A stretch of 50,737 nt of DNA, from assembly GCA_016786745.1 (NCBI GenBank), contig JAEUVS010000075.1, positions 1-50,737 on the forward strand, written 5' to 3'. Origin of the DNA: Chitinophagaceae bacterium (GTDB lineage: Bacteria; Bacteroidota; Bacteroidia; Chitinophagales; Chitinophagaceae). Below are positions 38,294 through 46,370 of this stretch, one piece after another. The notes under the pieces were generated by a model. It was not told the DNA's origin, did no database searches, and saw only the letters and a program-made list of their open reading frames with translations. The position numbers and the translations under genes are program-made. Numbering within the stretch: the stretch's first letter is position 1; every line of letters begins with the position of its first letter.

Positions 38294-39574
38294 ATGTATC
38301 AGGAACTAGTGGACAAAAAGGCAAAACTGGCCGTGATAGGCCTGGGCTACGTGGGCTTACCGATCGCACTGGAATTCGCAAAGAAAATTTCCGTTATAGG
38401 CTTCGATATCAACGCAAAACGTATTGAAATGATGCGTAATGCGCAGGATCCCAGCAAAGAAGTGGACGCAAAAGAATTCAAGGACAGGGATATCGTTTTC
38501 ACCAGCGATCTCGAGGTACTCAAACAAGCCAGGTTTTTCATCGTTGCCGTTCCTACTCCTGTTGACAAATACAACGTTCCCGACCTGAAACCCCTTATCG
38601 GCGCCTCTACAACAGTAGGTAAGGTCCTCAAAAAGGGTGATTATGTTGTTTACGAATCCACCACATACCCGGGCTGTACCGAAGAAGACTGCCTGCCAGT
38701 ACTGGAGAAGCTGTCGGGCCTGAAAATGGGTACAGATTTCAAACTCGGCTATTCCCCGGAGCGCATCAACCCGGGAGATAAAAAAAATACACTGAGAACC
38801 GTGGTGAAAGTAGTTTCCGGTTGCGACGCTGAATCGCTCGACGAAATCGCCAAAACATACCAAATGGTAGTGGATGCAGGTGTGCACCGCGCCAGTTCGA
38901 TAAAAGTAGCGGAGGCCAGTAAAATTGTCGAAAACACACAGCGCGACCTGAACATCTCGCTGATGAACGAACTTTCGCTCATTTTCGACAGGATGGGCAT
39001 CAACACATTCGATGTAATTGAAGCAGCAGGAACAAAGTGGAACTTTTTGAAATTCCAGCCGGGCCTGGTAGGCGGCCACTGTATTGGTGTTGACCCGTAC
39101 TACCTCACCTATAAAGCTGCGGCCCTTGGCTACGAATCGAAAGTTATTTCTTCGAGCCGCTACATCAACGACGATATGGCGAAATACGTTGCGAGAAAAA
39201 TCATCACTCACGTGCTTAGAAACTCCAACGAACCGCGTGTGCTCGTAAAAGGTGTTACCTTCAAGGAGAATGTTAGTGATATCCGCAATTCTAAAATTGT
39301 GGACACGGTAAAAGAATTGTTGTTATTCAATATTCATGTGGACGTTGAAGATCCGTTTGCGCAGGGAGAAGAAGTTCATGAAGAATACGGATTGAAACTT
39401 TGTGCGAAAGAAGAAAAAAATTACGATGCAGTGATCATCACCGTGCCGCATAAGAGCTACATGGATCTGGATGACAATTATTTTAAAGGCATTACAAAAG
39501 AAAAAGCTGTAATAGCCGATCTTAAAGGCATTTACAAAAACAAAATAAAAAGCAGGCAATACTGGAGCTTATAA
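38294..39574 (+). CDS. UDP-N-acetyl-hexosamine-type 6-dehydrogenase (WbpA/TviB/WbpO family)
   Basis: A 426-residue nucleotide-sugar dehydrogenase, a second enzyme of this class in the operon but of a different subgroup from Ugd. The NAD motif is GLGYVGLPIALEF. The catalytic Cys lies in GLVGGHCIGVDPYYLTYKA, the form typical of UDP-GlcNAc/UDP-GalNAc dehydrogenases. The C-terminal domain starts at LVKGVTFKENVSDIRNSK. Its gap from the preceding gene (86 bp) is the largest in the operon. The stop and the rfbB start share the A of TAATG (one-base overlap). Confidence 0.9.
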   Translation: MYQELVDKKAKLAVIGLGYVGLPIALEFAKKISVIGFDINAKRIEMMRNAQDPSKEVDAKEFKDRDIVFTSDLEVLKQARFFIVAVPTPVDKYNVPDLKPLIGASTTVGKVLKKGDYVVYESTTYPGCTEEDCLPVLEKLSGLKMGTDFKLGYSPERINPGDKKNTLRTVVKVVSGCDAESLDEIAKTYQMVVDAGVHRASSIKVAEASKIVENTQRDLNISLMNELSLIFDRMGINTFDVIEAAGTKWNFLKFQPGLVGGHCIGVDPYYLTYKAAALGYESKVISSSRYINDDMAKYVARKIITHVLRNSNEPRVLVKGVTFKENVSDIRNSKIVDTVKELLLFNIHVDVEDPFAQGEEVHEEYGLKLCAKEEKNYDAVIITVPHKSYMDLDDNYFKGITKEKAVIADLKGIYKNKIKSRQYWSL

Positions 39575-40641
39575 TGGGTAATTATGAACGGACAATACTG
39601 GTAACCGGCGGTGCTGGATTTATCGGTTCGCATGTTGTTCGCCGGTTCGTTAATAAATTTCCTTCTTACAAGATCGTAAACCTCGACGCGCTCACTTACG
39701 CGGGGAATCTTGAAAACCTGGCAGATATTCAGCAGGCGTCGAATTATATATTTGAAAAGGGCGACATCACCCACGAAAGTTTTATAAATACGCTTTTTGA
39801 GAAATATAAGTTCGACTCCGTTATTCATCTCGCCGCAGAAAGTCATGTTGACCGGTCAATCAACGATCCACTGTCGTTCGTTAAAACCAATGTGCTGGGA
39901 ACCGCTACCTTACTCAATGCCTGCCGCACTTCCTGGAAAAATAATCTAATCAATAAAATTTTCTACCACGTATCTACCGACGAAGTATATGGTACGCTGG
40001 GAAGCGACGGCTACTTTACAGAGGAAACATGCTACGATCCACGGTCGCCCTATTCTGCATCAAAAGCCGCATCCGACCACCTGGTGATGGCATACCATCA
40101 TACCTATCATCTGCCTGTAATCATCTCGAATTGCTCGAATAACTACGGGTCCCACCATTTTCCTGAAAAGCTGATCCCGCTGATGATCAATAATATTAAA
40201 AACAACAAACCTCTTCCCGTATACGGTAAAGGCGAGAATGTAAGGGATTGGCTGTGGGTGGAGGATCACGTGAGCGCCATTGATATAATTTTTCACAGGG
40301 GCAGGCAGGGTGAAACCTATAACATCGGCGGATTGAATGAATGGCGGAATATAGATCTCGTGAAATTGCTGGTGAGGATAATGGACAAAAAGCTGAACAG
40401 GCCGGAGGGCACATCGGAAAAGTTAATCACGTTCGTAGCTGATCGTCCCGGCCACGATCTGCGCTATGCTATCGATCCAAAAAAACTTACAACAGAGCTG
40501 GGTTGGAAACCTTCCGTAACTTTTCAGGAAGGATTGGAAAAAACAGTAGACTGGTATCTTGCAAACGATGAATGGGTAAAGCATGTAACATCGGGCGACT
40601 ACCAGCAGTACTACGACCAACAGTATAAGAAAAAGACATAA
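39574..40641 (+). CDS. rfbB: dTDP-glucose 4,6-dehydratase
   Basis: Makes dTDP-4-keto-6-deoxyglucose. It has 355 residues, normal length. The NAD motif is TGGAGFIGSHVV, with HLAAESHVDRSINDP, catalytic STDEVYG and YSASKAASDH, and SNNYGSHHFPEKLIP. It overlaps the preceding dehydrogenase by one base and is followed by rfbC after 9 bp. RfbA and RfbD, needed for dTDP-rhamnose, are not present in the window. Confidence 0.95.
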   Translation: MGNYERTILVTGGAGFIGSHVVRRFVNKFPSYKIVNLDALTYAGNLENLADIQQASNYIFEKGDITHESFINTLFEKYKFDSVIHLAAESHVDRSINDPLSFVKTNVLGTATLLNACRTSWKNNLINKIFYHVSTDEVYGTLGSDGYFTEETCYDPRSPYSASKAASDHLVMAYHHTYHLPVIISNCSNNYGSHHFPEKLIPLMINNIKNNKPLPVYGKGENVRDWLWVEDHVSAIDIIFHRGRQGETYNIGGLNEWRNIDLVKLLVRIMDKKLNRPEGTSEKLITFVADRPGHDLRYAIDPKKLTTELGWKPSVTFQEGLEKTVDWYLANDEWVKHVTSGDYQQYYDQQYKKKT

Positions 40642-40650
40642 TTGATTTAA

Positions 40651-41211
40651 ATGCCGTTCACTCCAACTACGTTTCCCGGACTCATTGTTATTGATCCCGT
40701 AATACTGGAAGACAGCCGCGGCTATTTTTTTGAAGCCTACAGCGAAGAGTTGTTTCATGTGAATAATATCAAGGCGTTGTTCGTGCAGGACAACCAATCG
40801 AAGTCGTCGTATGGTGTAGTGAGAGGGCTGCATTATCAAAAACCTCCGCATGCACAAAGCAAATTGATACGGGTACTCAGCGGAACAATTGTCGACACCG
40901 TGCTCGATCTCCGGGTTGGTTCGCCAACATTCGGCGAAACATTCTCTATTCATCTTTCAGCTGAAAACAAAAAGCAGTTGTTCATTCCGAAAGGATTCGC
41001 GCACGGCTTTTCGGTTATTACAAAAACTGCCGAAGTGTTGTATAAGTGCGATGCGTATTACAACAGGGACAGTGAATCGGGCATATTATATAATGATCCG
41101 GAATTGAACATAGACTGGGAAGTTCCCACCGGCAGCGTGATGGTGTCGGATAAAGACAGATTACTGCCAACATTCAATTCATACGCAGGTGACTTTACCT
41201 TCAATCAATAG
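40651..41211 (+). CDS. rfbC: dTDP-4-dehydrorhamnose 3,5-epimerase
   Basis: Epimerises the RfbB product at C3 and C5. It has 186 residues and the cupin fold. Sequence marks are EDSRGYFFEAYSEE, VRGLHYQKPPHAQSKLIRVL (with the catalytic His) and IPKGFAHGFSVI. It directly follows rfbB. Its last 23 bases overlap the start of the next glycosyltransferase gene in another frame. Confidence 0.94.
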   Translation: MPFTPTTFPGLIVIDPVILEDSRGYFFEAYSEELFHVNNIKALFVQDNQSKSSYGVVRGLHYQKPPHAQSKLIRVLSGTIVDTVLDLRVGSPTFGETFSIHLSAENKKQLFIPKGFAHGFSVITKTAEVLYKCDAYYNRDSESGILYNDPELNIDWEVPTGSVMVSDKDRLLPTFNSYAGDFTFNQ

Positions 41212-42346
41212 AGATATTGATATTGTATGTTTTTCTCTTTCCAGGTGGGATGCGCCTATATCTTCGCCCGCCGTGTCACTTGCTAAAGAACTATCGAAAA
41301 ATAACAGGGTGTTTTATATAGAACACCCCTATTCGTTTAAAGATTTTATTAAAGAAGGAAAATCGGCCAGGCAATATACTGACAGTAATGTGCGTGTGGT
41401 AACGCCGCCTTTGGTGTACCCGATAAATTTTTTGCCGGAGGGGAAATTGTACAATGCACTTTCGTCTGCGAACAATTCAATCTTGCTGAAAACCCTTCGT
41501 AAGGTTCTTCATCAAAGTCATGTTCGGCAATACGTTTTTATCAATTTCTTTGATCCGTTTTTTCTGCGCGCCATTCCTCCGGATGTTAAACCTGCGCGTT
41601 TTATTTACCAGTGCATGGATGATATTTCGCAGGTGGCGTACACGGCAAAACATGGCATAAGACTCGAGAATGAAATTGTGAAGAATGCTGATGTGGTGTT
41701 ATGTACTTCACGCGAATTGTTGCGATTGAAATCTGTTTTTTCAGCTAATGTGCATTTCCATCCCAATGCTGCCGATGTGGATCTGTTCAAAAGAGCCGCT
41801 ACCGAAGTATTGAATCGTCCTGCAGATATGGACTTTGGCGACAAAAAAGTTATCGGCTTCATGGGCAGCATCGAATACAGGACAGATTTTGAGCTGCTGG
41901 TAAAGCTGGCTAAACATCATCACGATAAGATTTTGTTTATGGTTGGCCCGGTGTCGGGCAATGAGCATATAACGTCCGGGTTGAACTGGCTGCCAAACGT
42001 GGTGTTCGCCGGCGCGAAAAGGCTCGAAGAGCTACCGGCTTATCTTCAATATTTCGACTGTTGTATTATTCCCTATAAAGTGAATACGCTTACTGCGAGC
42101 ATTTATCCGCTGAAAATAAATGAATATCTCGCAGCGGGCAAGCCTGTTGTGGCAACGAATTTTTCCGAAGACATCCTGTCGTTTAAAGAAGTCGCTTACA
42201 TCGTAAGTTCTCACGCTGAATTCATCGACACCATCGACAAAGCGATCGAAGAAAACGTTATCAACAGGAAAGTCGCACGAATGGAGGCGGCTTCAACAAA
42301 CAGTTGGGAGAAACGTGTTGAACAGTTCTGGGATATTATTACCTGA
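41189..42346 (+). CDS. Glycosyltransferase (TuaH/GT1-like), GTG start
   Basis: A 385-residue GT-B protein. The N-terminal half (FSLSRWDAPISSPAVSLAKEL, then VFYIEHPY) and RFIYQCMDDISQ resemble TuaH-like transferases of exopolysaccharide pathways. The donor half has FMGSIEYRTDFELL, KRLEELPAYLQYFDCCIIPY and LKINEYLAAGKPVVATNF. GTG at 41189 is the only suitable start, overlapping the rfbC 3' end by 23 bp, which suggests coupling. It is the last gene of the operon. Its TGA is immediately followed by the stop of the convergent TapB-like gene, with no base between. Confidence 0.82.
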   Translation: MTLPSINRDIDIVCFSLSRWDAPISSPAVSLAKELSKNNRVFYIEHPYSFKDFIKEGKSARQYTDSNVRVVTPPLVYPINFLPEGKLYNALSSANNSILLKTLRKVLHQSHVRQYVFINFFDPFFLRAIPPDVKPARFIYQCMDDISQVAYTAKHGIRLENEIVKNADVVLCTSRELLRLKSVFSANVHFHPNAADVDLFKRAATEVLNRPADMDFGDKKVIGFMGSIEYRTDFELLVKLAKHHHDKILFMVGPVSGNEHITSGLNWLPNVVFAGAKRLEELPAYLQYFDCCIIPYKVNTLTASIYPLKINEYLAAGKPVVATNFSEDILSFKEVAYIVSSHAEFIDTIDKAIEENVINRKVARMEAASTNSWEKRVEQFWDIIT

Positions 42347-43027
42347 TTATTTAATGGCAACGATCTGCGTGCCGCCGTGCTTGCTTTCTGTTTTCACAAT
42401 GCCAAATCCTGGTGCATAGTATTCTGTTCCCTCTATATTCATTGGCACCCCGATTCCCATTGTCTTAATCCTTGTTTTGCTTTTGTAAGATATTTTGTAG
42501 CAATCCCAGCTGCCTGCGGGCGTTGTAACATTTTCTTTTGCTTCCACTTTGCGATCGAACACTTCCATGTCCATGCTTTGCTTCATGCCTTTGTTGTCCC
42601 ACTCAAGATGCATGGTGGCGTTTTTCAGGTTGTCGCCCACGTTCATGTTGTTTGGGTATTCTATGTAAATATTTTCGCCCTGCACATCGGTTTCGGCGCT
42701 CATGCCCGGCTGTTGTGGCATGGACATTTTCATATCAAGCATCATTACGCCTCCGTCGCATTTTATTTGCGCCTTACTTTTTACGATTGATTTTCCTTTT
42801 TTGTCAAACATTTCGCTTTCGAGGTCGGCGGTGGTCGACGAGCCTGAGTTGCTTACATTGGAAACGGTATATACCTGCTTCGCGTTCTGCTCACCCTTTT
42901 TGTTAAGGATGGCCATTTCTATTGTTTTGTTATTCTGGAGGAAGTAGTATCCGTTGCAATCCTGCGCTGAGATGTTGCAGGCGAAAAGAAGTGATACCCC
43001 GGAGAGGAGTAAAATTTTCATCGGCAT
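42347..43027 (-). CDS. Secreted TapB/DUF3108-like protein of unknown function
   Basis: A 226-residue exported protein. The signal peptide runs to about residue 20 (LLFACNISAQ); the Cys there may not be a lipobox. The mature part is beta-rich with repeated Met and Lys, and the C-terminal half (TTPAGSWDCYKISYKS, then EYYAPGFGIVKTES) looks like the TapB family that includes secreted Bacteroidota proteins. No catalytic motif seen. M3 (43021) is an equally good start. It abuts the convergent glycosyltransferase gene exactly. Confidence 0.7.
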   Translation of the reverse strand: MPMKILLLSGVSLLFACNISAQDCNGYYFLQNNKTIEMAILNKKGEQNAKQVYTVSNVSNSGSSTTADLESEMFDKKGKSIVKSKAQIKCDGGVMMLDMKMSMPQQPGMSAETDVQGENIYIEYPNNMNVGDNLKNATMHLEWDNKGMKQSMDMEVFDRKVEAKENVTTPAGSWDCYKISYKSKTRIKTMGIGVPMNIEGTEYYAPGFGIVKTESKHGGTQIVAIK

Positions 43028-43052
43028 AATAGTTTGGTATTAGGTTATGTAC

Positions 43053-43060
43053 CAAATATA
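43053..43060 (-). promoter_or_regulatory. Candidate -7 box for the TapB-like gene
   Basis: Leftward TATATTTG, an exact TAnnTTTG match, 25 nt before the start codon at 43027. No clear -33 box. Confidence 0.45.
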
Positions 43061-43100
43061 AAATTATTTCGACTAAATGGTTTTATCGGGATTTTCATGT

Positions 43101-43205
43101 CCGGCTGATCCCTCACACGAGGCTTCGCCTCGGTTCGGGATGACAGCATTGTTGTATTTGTCATCCCGAATCCCGCCGAAGACGGGTGAGGGATCTGCGG
43201 ATGAA
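43101..43205. repeat. Inverted pair of hairpin cassettes
   Basis: Two cassette copies face opposite ways around a short spacer (43146-43159). The left one, read leftward, has ATCCC/GGGAT outer stem and CGAGGC-GAA-GCCTCG inner stem (43133-43119). The right one, read rightward from 43160, has ATCCC/GGGAT and inner stem CCCG/CGGG, then CTGCGGA. The pair could fold as two hairpins or as one long one. It occupies the whole gap between the TapB-like promoter and the thioredoxin-fold gene stop, so it could terminate the latter (leftward) transcript. Confidence 0.82.
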
Positions 43206-43213
43206 CTAAAATT

Positions 43214-43702
43214 TTATTTGAATTTCTTAAGCATATCATCCACGCTCAAATTCCCCTCAAACGTAGTGACTAACTGCTGATTCTTATCATAAAACGCCAT
43301 GTAGGGAAAATTCGCAATCTCATAAAAAGGCGGGAGGAAATAATTCGCATCGCGGCCGGTAACAATATTAGGATACTTCTGAATCTGGTACTTTTTGTTG
43401 AACTCGGCGAGCTCTTCTATCGGCTGATAAGTAGCCATCACGATCTGGTAGTTCTTAAAATCATTCATCCTCTTCTGCATCGCCTCAAACTGGTGAATAC
43501 AGTGATCGCAGCCGGGGCTGAAAAACATGATAAGCGTCGGCGTATTCTTTTTAAGCTTGGCCGTGGAATAAGCGCCTTTGCCAACTGTTTCTATCTCAAA
43601 CACGGGCAATTTCTTATTCTGCTTGTAGGGCGGAACCGGCGATTGCGAGAACGCTACACTAAAAATTACAAGGGCAAAAGATGTTAAAAACCAGGCCTTC
43701 AT
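43214..43702 (-). CDS. Exported thioredoxin-fold protein (TlpA-like)
   Basis: A 162-residue secreted thiol protein. A signal peptide (to about FSVAFSQ, residue 20) precedes a thioredoxin fold with the CxxC site CDHC in MFFSPGCDHCIHQF (about residue 62-65) and a cis-Pro loop near IANFPYMAFYD. It probably handles disulfides or reduces periplasmic partners. It differs from ordinary TlpA in the His-bearing CDHC. It is divergent from efp (92 bp), each with its own -7 box. Confidence 0.85.
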   Translation of the reverse strand: MKAWFLTSFALVIFSVAFSQSPVPPYKQNKKLPVFEIETVGKGAYSTAKLKKNTPTLIMFFSPGCDHCIHQFEAMQKRMNDFKNYQIVMATYQPIEELAEFNKKYQIQKYPNIVTGRDANYFLPPFYEIANFPYMAFYDKNQQLVTTFEGNLSVDDMLKKFK

Positions 43703-43722
43703 GGATCGTATTTTTTTGGGTA

Positions 43723-43730
43723 CAAATGTA
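43723..43730 (-). promoter_or_regulatory. Candidate -7 box for the thioredoxin-fold gene
   Basis: Leftward TACATTTG, exact TAnnTTTG, 20 nt before the ATG at 43702. It is 14 bp from the rightward efp box, so the two promoters overlap back to back. Confidence 0.45.
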
Positions 43731-43744
43731 TTGATAGTTACCCT

Positions 43745-43752
43745 TAACTTTG
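43745..43752 (+). promoter_or_regulatory. Candidate -7 box for efp
   Basis: TAACTTTG, exact TAnnTTTG, 42 nt before the efp ATG. A TTTG at 43715-43718 is too far upstream (26 nt) to be a normal -33 box. Confidence 0.45.
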
Positions 43753-43794
43753 CCGTCCGTTAGTTAAAAATGGGTTTAAAATAATAAGTAAAAC

Positions 43795-44358
43795 ATGGCA
43801 ACAACAGCCGATATCAGCAGGGGAATGATTCTTAAACTCGATGGAAGTCTTTATTCCGTCGTTGAATTCGGGCAGAACAAAACCGCACGTGCTGCAGCAA
43901 AGGTTTGGGCGAAATTAAAAGGCGTGGATAACGGCCGCTCAATTGAACATACCTGGAACTCAGGCGATAACGTGTATCCTGTAAGAGTAGAGAGAAAAGA
44001 TTACCAGTATCTTTATAAAGACGACTCCGGATACACATTTATGGATACCGAAACTTTCGAACAGGTAACTGTTGGTGAAAATTTTGTCGACGCTCCGCAG
44101 TTCCTTAAGGAAGGGCAGGAAGTATCCGTACTTTTCAATACCGAAACAGAACAACCAATGAGCGTTGAACTCCCCGATAAAATAGTTGTACTTGTCACTT
44201 ACTCTGAACCTGGTTTGAAGGGCGACACCGCCACAAGAACACTAAAACCCGCGACCGTTGAAACCGGCGCGACGGTAAACGTTCCCCTTTTTGTAAACGA
44301 AGGCGAATTAATCCGCATTAACACCAAAACCGGAGAATACGTCGAGAGGGTTAAATAA
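43795..44358 (+). CDS. efp: Elongation factor P with atypical modification loop
   Basis: A 187-residue EF-P, which relieves ribosome stalling at polyproline. The three OB-like domains are intact: the N-terminal KOW-like domain (MATTADISRGMILKLDGSLYS), VRVERKDYQYLYKDD, and a C-terminal domain with TEQPMSVELPDKIV and GELIRINTKTGEYVERV. The usual loop PGKGxA is replaced by NKTARAAAKV: Arg32 stands where the modified Lys34 normally is. The modifying enzyme cannot be predicted from the window. It leads the efp-accB-accC set (gaps 82 and 34 bp). Confidence 0.94.
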   Translation: MATTADISRGMILKLDGSLYSVVEFGQNKTARAAAKVWAKLKGVDNGRSIEHTWNSGDNVYPVRVERKDYQYLYKDDSGYTFMDTETFEQVTVGENFVDAPQFLKEGQEVSVLFNTETEQPMSVELPDKIVVLVTYSEPGLKGDTATRTLKPATVETGATVNVPLFVNEGELIRINTKTGEYVERVK

Positions 44359-44440
44359 ATGAGAATGAAGGCTGAATATTGTAAATCCTTATCTTAGCCA
44401 CTGTTTTAGCAAGAATCTTTTTATAAAAACCCATTTTCAG

Positions 44441-44932
44441 ATGGATTTCAAACAAATTCAGGAGTTGATCAAGCTGATCAATAAGTCTAATATTGGCGAG
44501 GTTTCGATTGAAGAAAAAGGATTTAAGTTAACCATCAAACAAAAAGAGGAAGCTACACAAACCGTTTTCGCAGCACCACAACAGCTTCCGGCTGCGTATC
44601 ACGCCCCGGCTCCGCAATTTCCCCAGGCACCGGCCGCTGCGCCGTCACAACCCGAAAAAAGCCGGCCGGCACAAGATTCTGCTTCAGACAACTTTATTAC
44701 CATTAAGAGCCCGATGATCGGTACTTTCTACCGCAGCTCCACGCCAGGCAAACCACCGTTTGTGGAAGTCGGCGACGAAATCGCTCCCGGCAAAGTAGTA
44801 TGCATCATCGAAGCCATGAAATTATTTAACGAGATTGAAAGCGAGGTTAAAGGCCGTATAGTGAAGGTACTTGCCGACGATGCTTCACCTGTTGAATATG
44901 ATCAGCCTCTATTCCTCGTTGAGCCGCTGTAA
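44441..44932 (+). CDS. accB: Biotin carboxyl carrier protein of acetyl-CoA carboxylase
   Basis: A 163-residue carrier. An N-terminal helix (DFKQIQELIKLINKS) is followed by a Pro/Ala-rich linker (about 45-75) and the biotinyl domain (about 86-163) with the biotinylated Lys127 in CIIEAMKLFNEIES. It is followed by accC 34 bp later, the usual order. Together they form the first half-reaction of acetyl-CoA carboxylase in fatty-acid synthesis; AccA/AccD are not in the window. Confidence 0.96.
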   Translation: MDFKQIQELIKLINKSNIGEVSIEEKGFKLTIKQKEEATQTVFAAPQQLPAAYHAPAPQFPQAPAAAPSQPEKSRPAQDSASDNFITIKSPMIGTFYRSSTPGKPPFVEVGDEIAPGKVVCIIEAMKLFNEIESEVKGRIVKVLADDASPVEYDQPLFLVEPL

Positions 44933-44966
44933 GTCATCCTGACCACTAAACGAACTTTTAGAAGAG

Positions 44967-46304
44967 ATGTTAAAAAAAGTACTGATTGCCAATAGGGGTG
45001 AAATTGCACTGCGTGTTATACGTACCTGCAAGGAGATGGGCATTAAGACTGTAGCGGTTTACTCTACGGCAGATAAAGACAGCCTCCATGTGCGTTTTGC
45101 CGACGAAGCGGTCTGCATCGGCAAACCAGCCAGTACCGATTCATATCTCAATATTCCTCATATAATGGCGGCTGCGGAAATCACTAACGCCGACTCCATA
45201 CATCCGGGTTACGGTTTTCTCGCTGAAAATGCCCGGTTCGCTGAAATCTGCGGAGAACATAATATAAAGTTTATTGGTCCCACTCCAGCGCAGATCAAGG
45301 CCATGGGCGATAAAATGACGGCTAAGGAAACAATGATCGCCGCCGGTGTGCCCGTTGTTCCCGGTGGCCAAGGTCTCCTCACAAGTGTTGAAGAAGCGAA
45401 AAGTCTTGCCAGGGATGTTGGTTATCCCGTAATCCTTAAAGCAACAGCTGGTGGTGGTGGCAAGGGTATGCGTGTGGTTTGGGAAGAAAGTGAGATGGAG
45501 AAGAATTATGAAACCGCCAGGATAGAAGCCGCAGCCTCTTTCAAGAATGACGGCATCTACATGGAGAAATTTGTCGAAGAACCCCGTCATATCGAAATAC
45601 AGATCGCCGGCGATCGCTATGGAAAGATTTGTCACCTCAGCGAAAGAGATTGCTCCATACAGAGAAGGCACCAGAAACTCGTAGAAGAATCACCTTCTCC
45701 ATTTATGACCGACGAGCTCAGGCAACGGATGGGCGATGCCGCTAAAAAAGCCGCGGGTGCTATCGGTTATGAAAGTGTGGGAACAATAGAATTTCTTGTA
45801 GATAAGCACAGGAATTTCTATTTCATGGAAATGAATACGCGCATCCAGGTAGAACATTGTGTTACCGAGGAGGTGACCAACTTCGATCTTATAAAAGAGC
45901 AGATTAAGATCGCTGCGGGCGATGCGATCAGCGGGTTGGATTATACTCCCCAGGGTCACGCGATAGAATGCAGGATAAACGCGGAAGATCCGTATAATGA
46001 TTTCAGGCCCTCTCCAGGCCGTATTACCGTGCTGCATCAACCGGGCGGACATGGAATACGGGTTGACTCGCATGTTTACGCCGGTTATTCAATTCCTCCT
46101 TTTTATGATTCGATGATCGCGAAGATTATTGCTGTTGCGCGTACCCGTGAGGAAGCGATTAATACAATGAGCAGGGCGTTGAGTGAATATGTGATAGAGG
46201 GCATTCGCACGACTATCCCGTTTCATCAGCAGCTTATGCGCAATGAAGCGTTCCGCAGCGGTAACTTTAATACTAAGTTCCTGGAAAGTTTCAAAATGGT
46301 TTAG
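44967..46304 (+). CDS. accC: Biotin carboxylase subunit of acetyl-CoA carboxylase
   Basis: Carboxylates biotin on AccB with ATP and bicarbonate. It has 445 residues. The N-terminal [20 protein letters not shown], the ATP-grasp glycine loop [14 protein letters not shown], the lysine/glutamate segment [27 protein letters not shown] and [14 protein letters not shown] are all present. Normal length. Its stop lies 46 bp from the end of convergent ispH. A near-perfect 14-mer direct repeat starts at its stop codon. Confidence 0.96.
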   Translation: MLKKVLIANRGEIALRVIRTCKEMGIKTVAVYSTADKDSLHVRFADEAVCIGKPASTDSYLNIPHIMAAAEITNADSIHPGYGFLAENARFAEICGEHNIKFIGPTPAQIKAMGDKMTAKETMIAAGVPVVPGGQGLLTSVEEAKSLARDVGYPVILKATAGGGGKGMRVVWEESEMEKNYETARIEAAASFKNDGIYMEKFVEEPRHIEIQIAGDRYGKICHLSERDCSIQRRHQKLVEESPSPFMTDELRQRMGDAAKKAAGAIGYESVGTIEFLVDKHRNFYFMEMNTRIQVEHCVTEEVTNFDLIKEQIKIAAGDAISGLDYTPQGHAIECRINAEDPYNDFRPSPGRITVLHQPGGHGIRVDSHVYAGYSIPPFYDSMIAKIIAVARTREEAINTMSRALSEYVIEGIRTTIPFHQQLMRNEAFRSGNFNTKFLESFKMV

Positions 46305-46370
46305 CCTGCGGCACTATGGCCTCCGGCCGGCTTTGGAGAAAACCTTCGGTTCAAATGCCTGCGGCGCTAT
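46304..46370. repeat. Near-perfect direct repeat between accC and ispH 3' ends
   Basis: GCCTGCGGCACTAT (46304-46317) and GCCTGCGGCGCTAT (46357-46370) differ at one base and lie 53 bp apart. The second copy lies at the ispH 3' end, just before its stop, and encodes its final residues. The intervening part is GC-rich with a GGCCGG palindrome. Confidence 0.5.
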
